Below, piece after piece: positions 6,279 to 6,285 of a stretch of DNA of 6,285 nucleotides (positions are counted from its first letter, which is position 1; every line of letters starts with the position of its first letter). The notes beneath the pieces are model-generated. The model did not search any database. It worked only from the letters and a program-made list of their open reading frames with translations, and was not told the DNA's origin. Both the position numbers and the translations under genes were made by a program. Source of the DNA: Prevotellaceae bacterium UBA1746 (lineage in GTDB: Bacteria; Bacteroidota; Bacteroidia; Bacteroidales; Bacteroidaceae); the NCBI GenBank assembly GCA_002314875.1, contig DCHS01000005.1:233-6517 (forward strand), given 5' to 3'.

Positions 6279-6285
6279 TCAAATA

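Overview
The window looks like part of a Bacteroidales genome, most likely Prevotella or a close relative. Three things suggest this. Two genes have upstream elements of the Bacteroidetes type (-7 TAnnTTTG with a -33 TTTG). Start regions are A-rich with little or no Shine-Dalgarno sequence. The gene content is a secreted carbohydrate-esterase-like hydrolase and a very large secreted GLUG-repeat protein whose modules end in a WGQ...YPv signature that I associate with secreted proteins of gut Bacteroidetes. Genus-level placement is inference.

Layout. (1) 1-701, plus strand: the 3' end of a gene that enters from the left edge. Its product is unrecognised; an RGGLTYHFGD-like stretch hints at the end of an outer-membrane beta-barrel strand, but weakly. 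(2) 734-772: a strong hairpin between convergent genes, usable as a terminator in both directions. (3) 789-1658, minus strand: a secreted alpha/beta hydrolase of the acetyl-xylan/feruloyl esterase type with a complete Ser-Asp-His triad and its own well-matched promoter at 1730-1760. A possible 19-codon upstream ORF ends in an ATGA overlap with its start. (4) 1798-1831: a terminator-like hairpin for the large gene. (5) 1868-6088, minus strand: a 1406-residue exported protein with three copies of a roughly 400-residue GLUG module, each holding about six GLUG-like repeats. The modules are joined by two linkers of the pattern Cys...His-x9-Cys-x2-Cys. They are followed by a degenerate single dockerin/EF-hand-like segment and a C-terminal beta-rich domain I cannot assign. 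(6) 6089-6285: intergenic DNA with a candidate promoter, an 11-bp direct repeat with 20-bp period, and an inverted, 10-bp-phased TTTCGTG repeat block at the right edge.

The esterase and the GLUG protein are on the same strand, but the sequence places a terminator and then a promoter between them, so they look like separate transcription units. Both are exported. A shared role at the cell surface, for example one protein binding or displaying and the other deacetylating plant polysaccharide, is possible but rests only on proximity. I see no RNA genes, mobile elements or CRISPR array. No gene-free stretch exceeds 300 bases; the longest are about 209 bp (1659-1867) and 197 bp (6089-6285).
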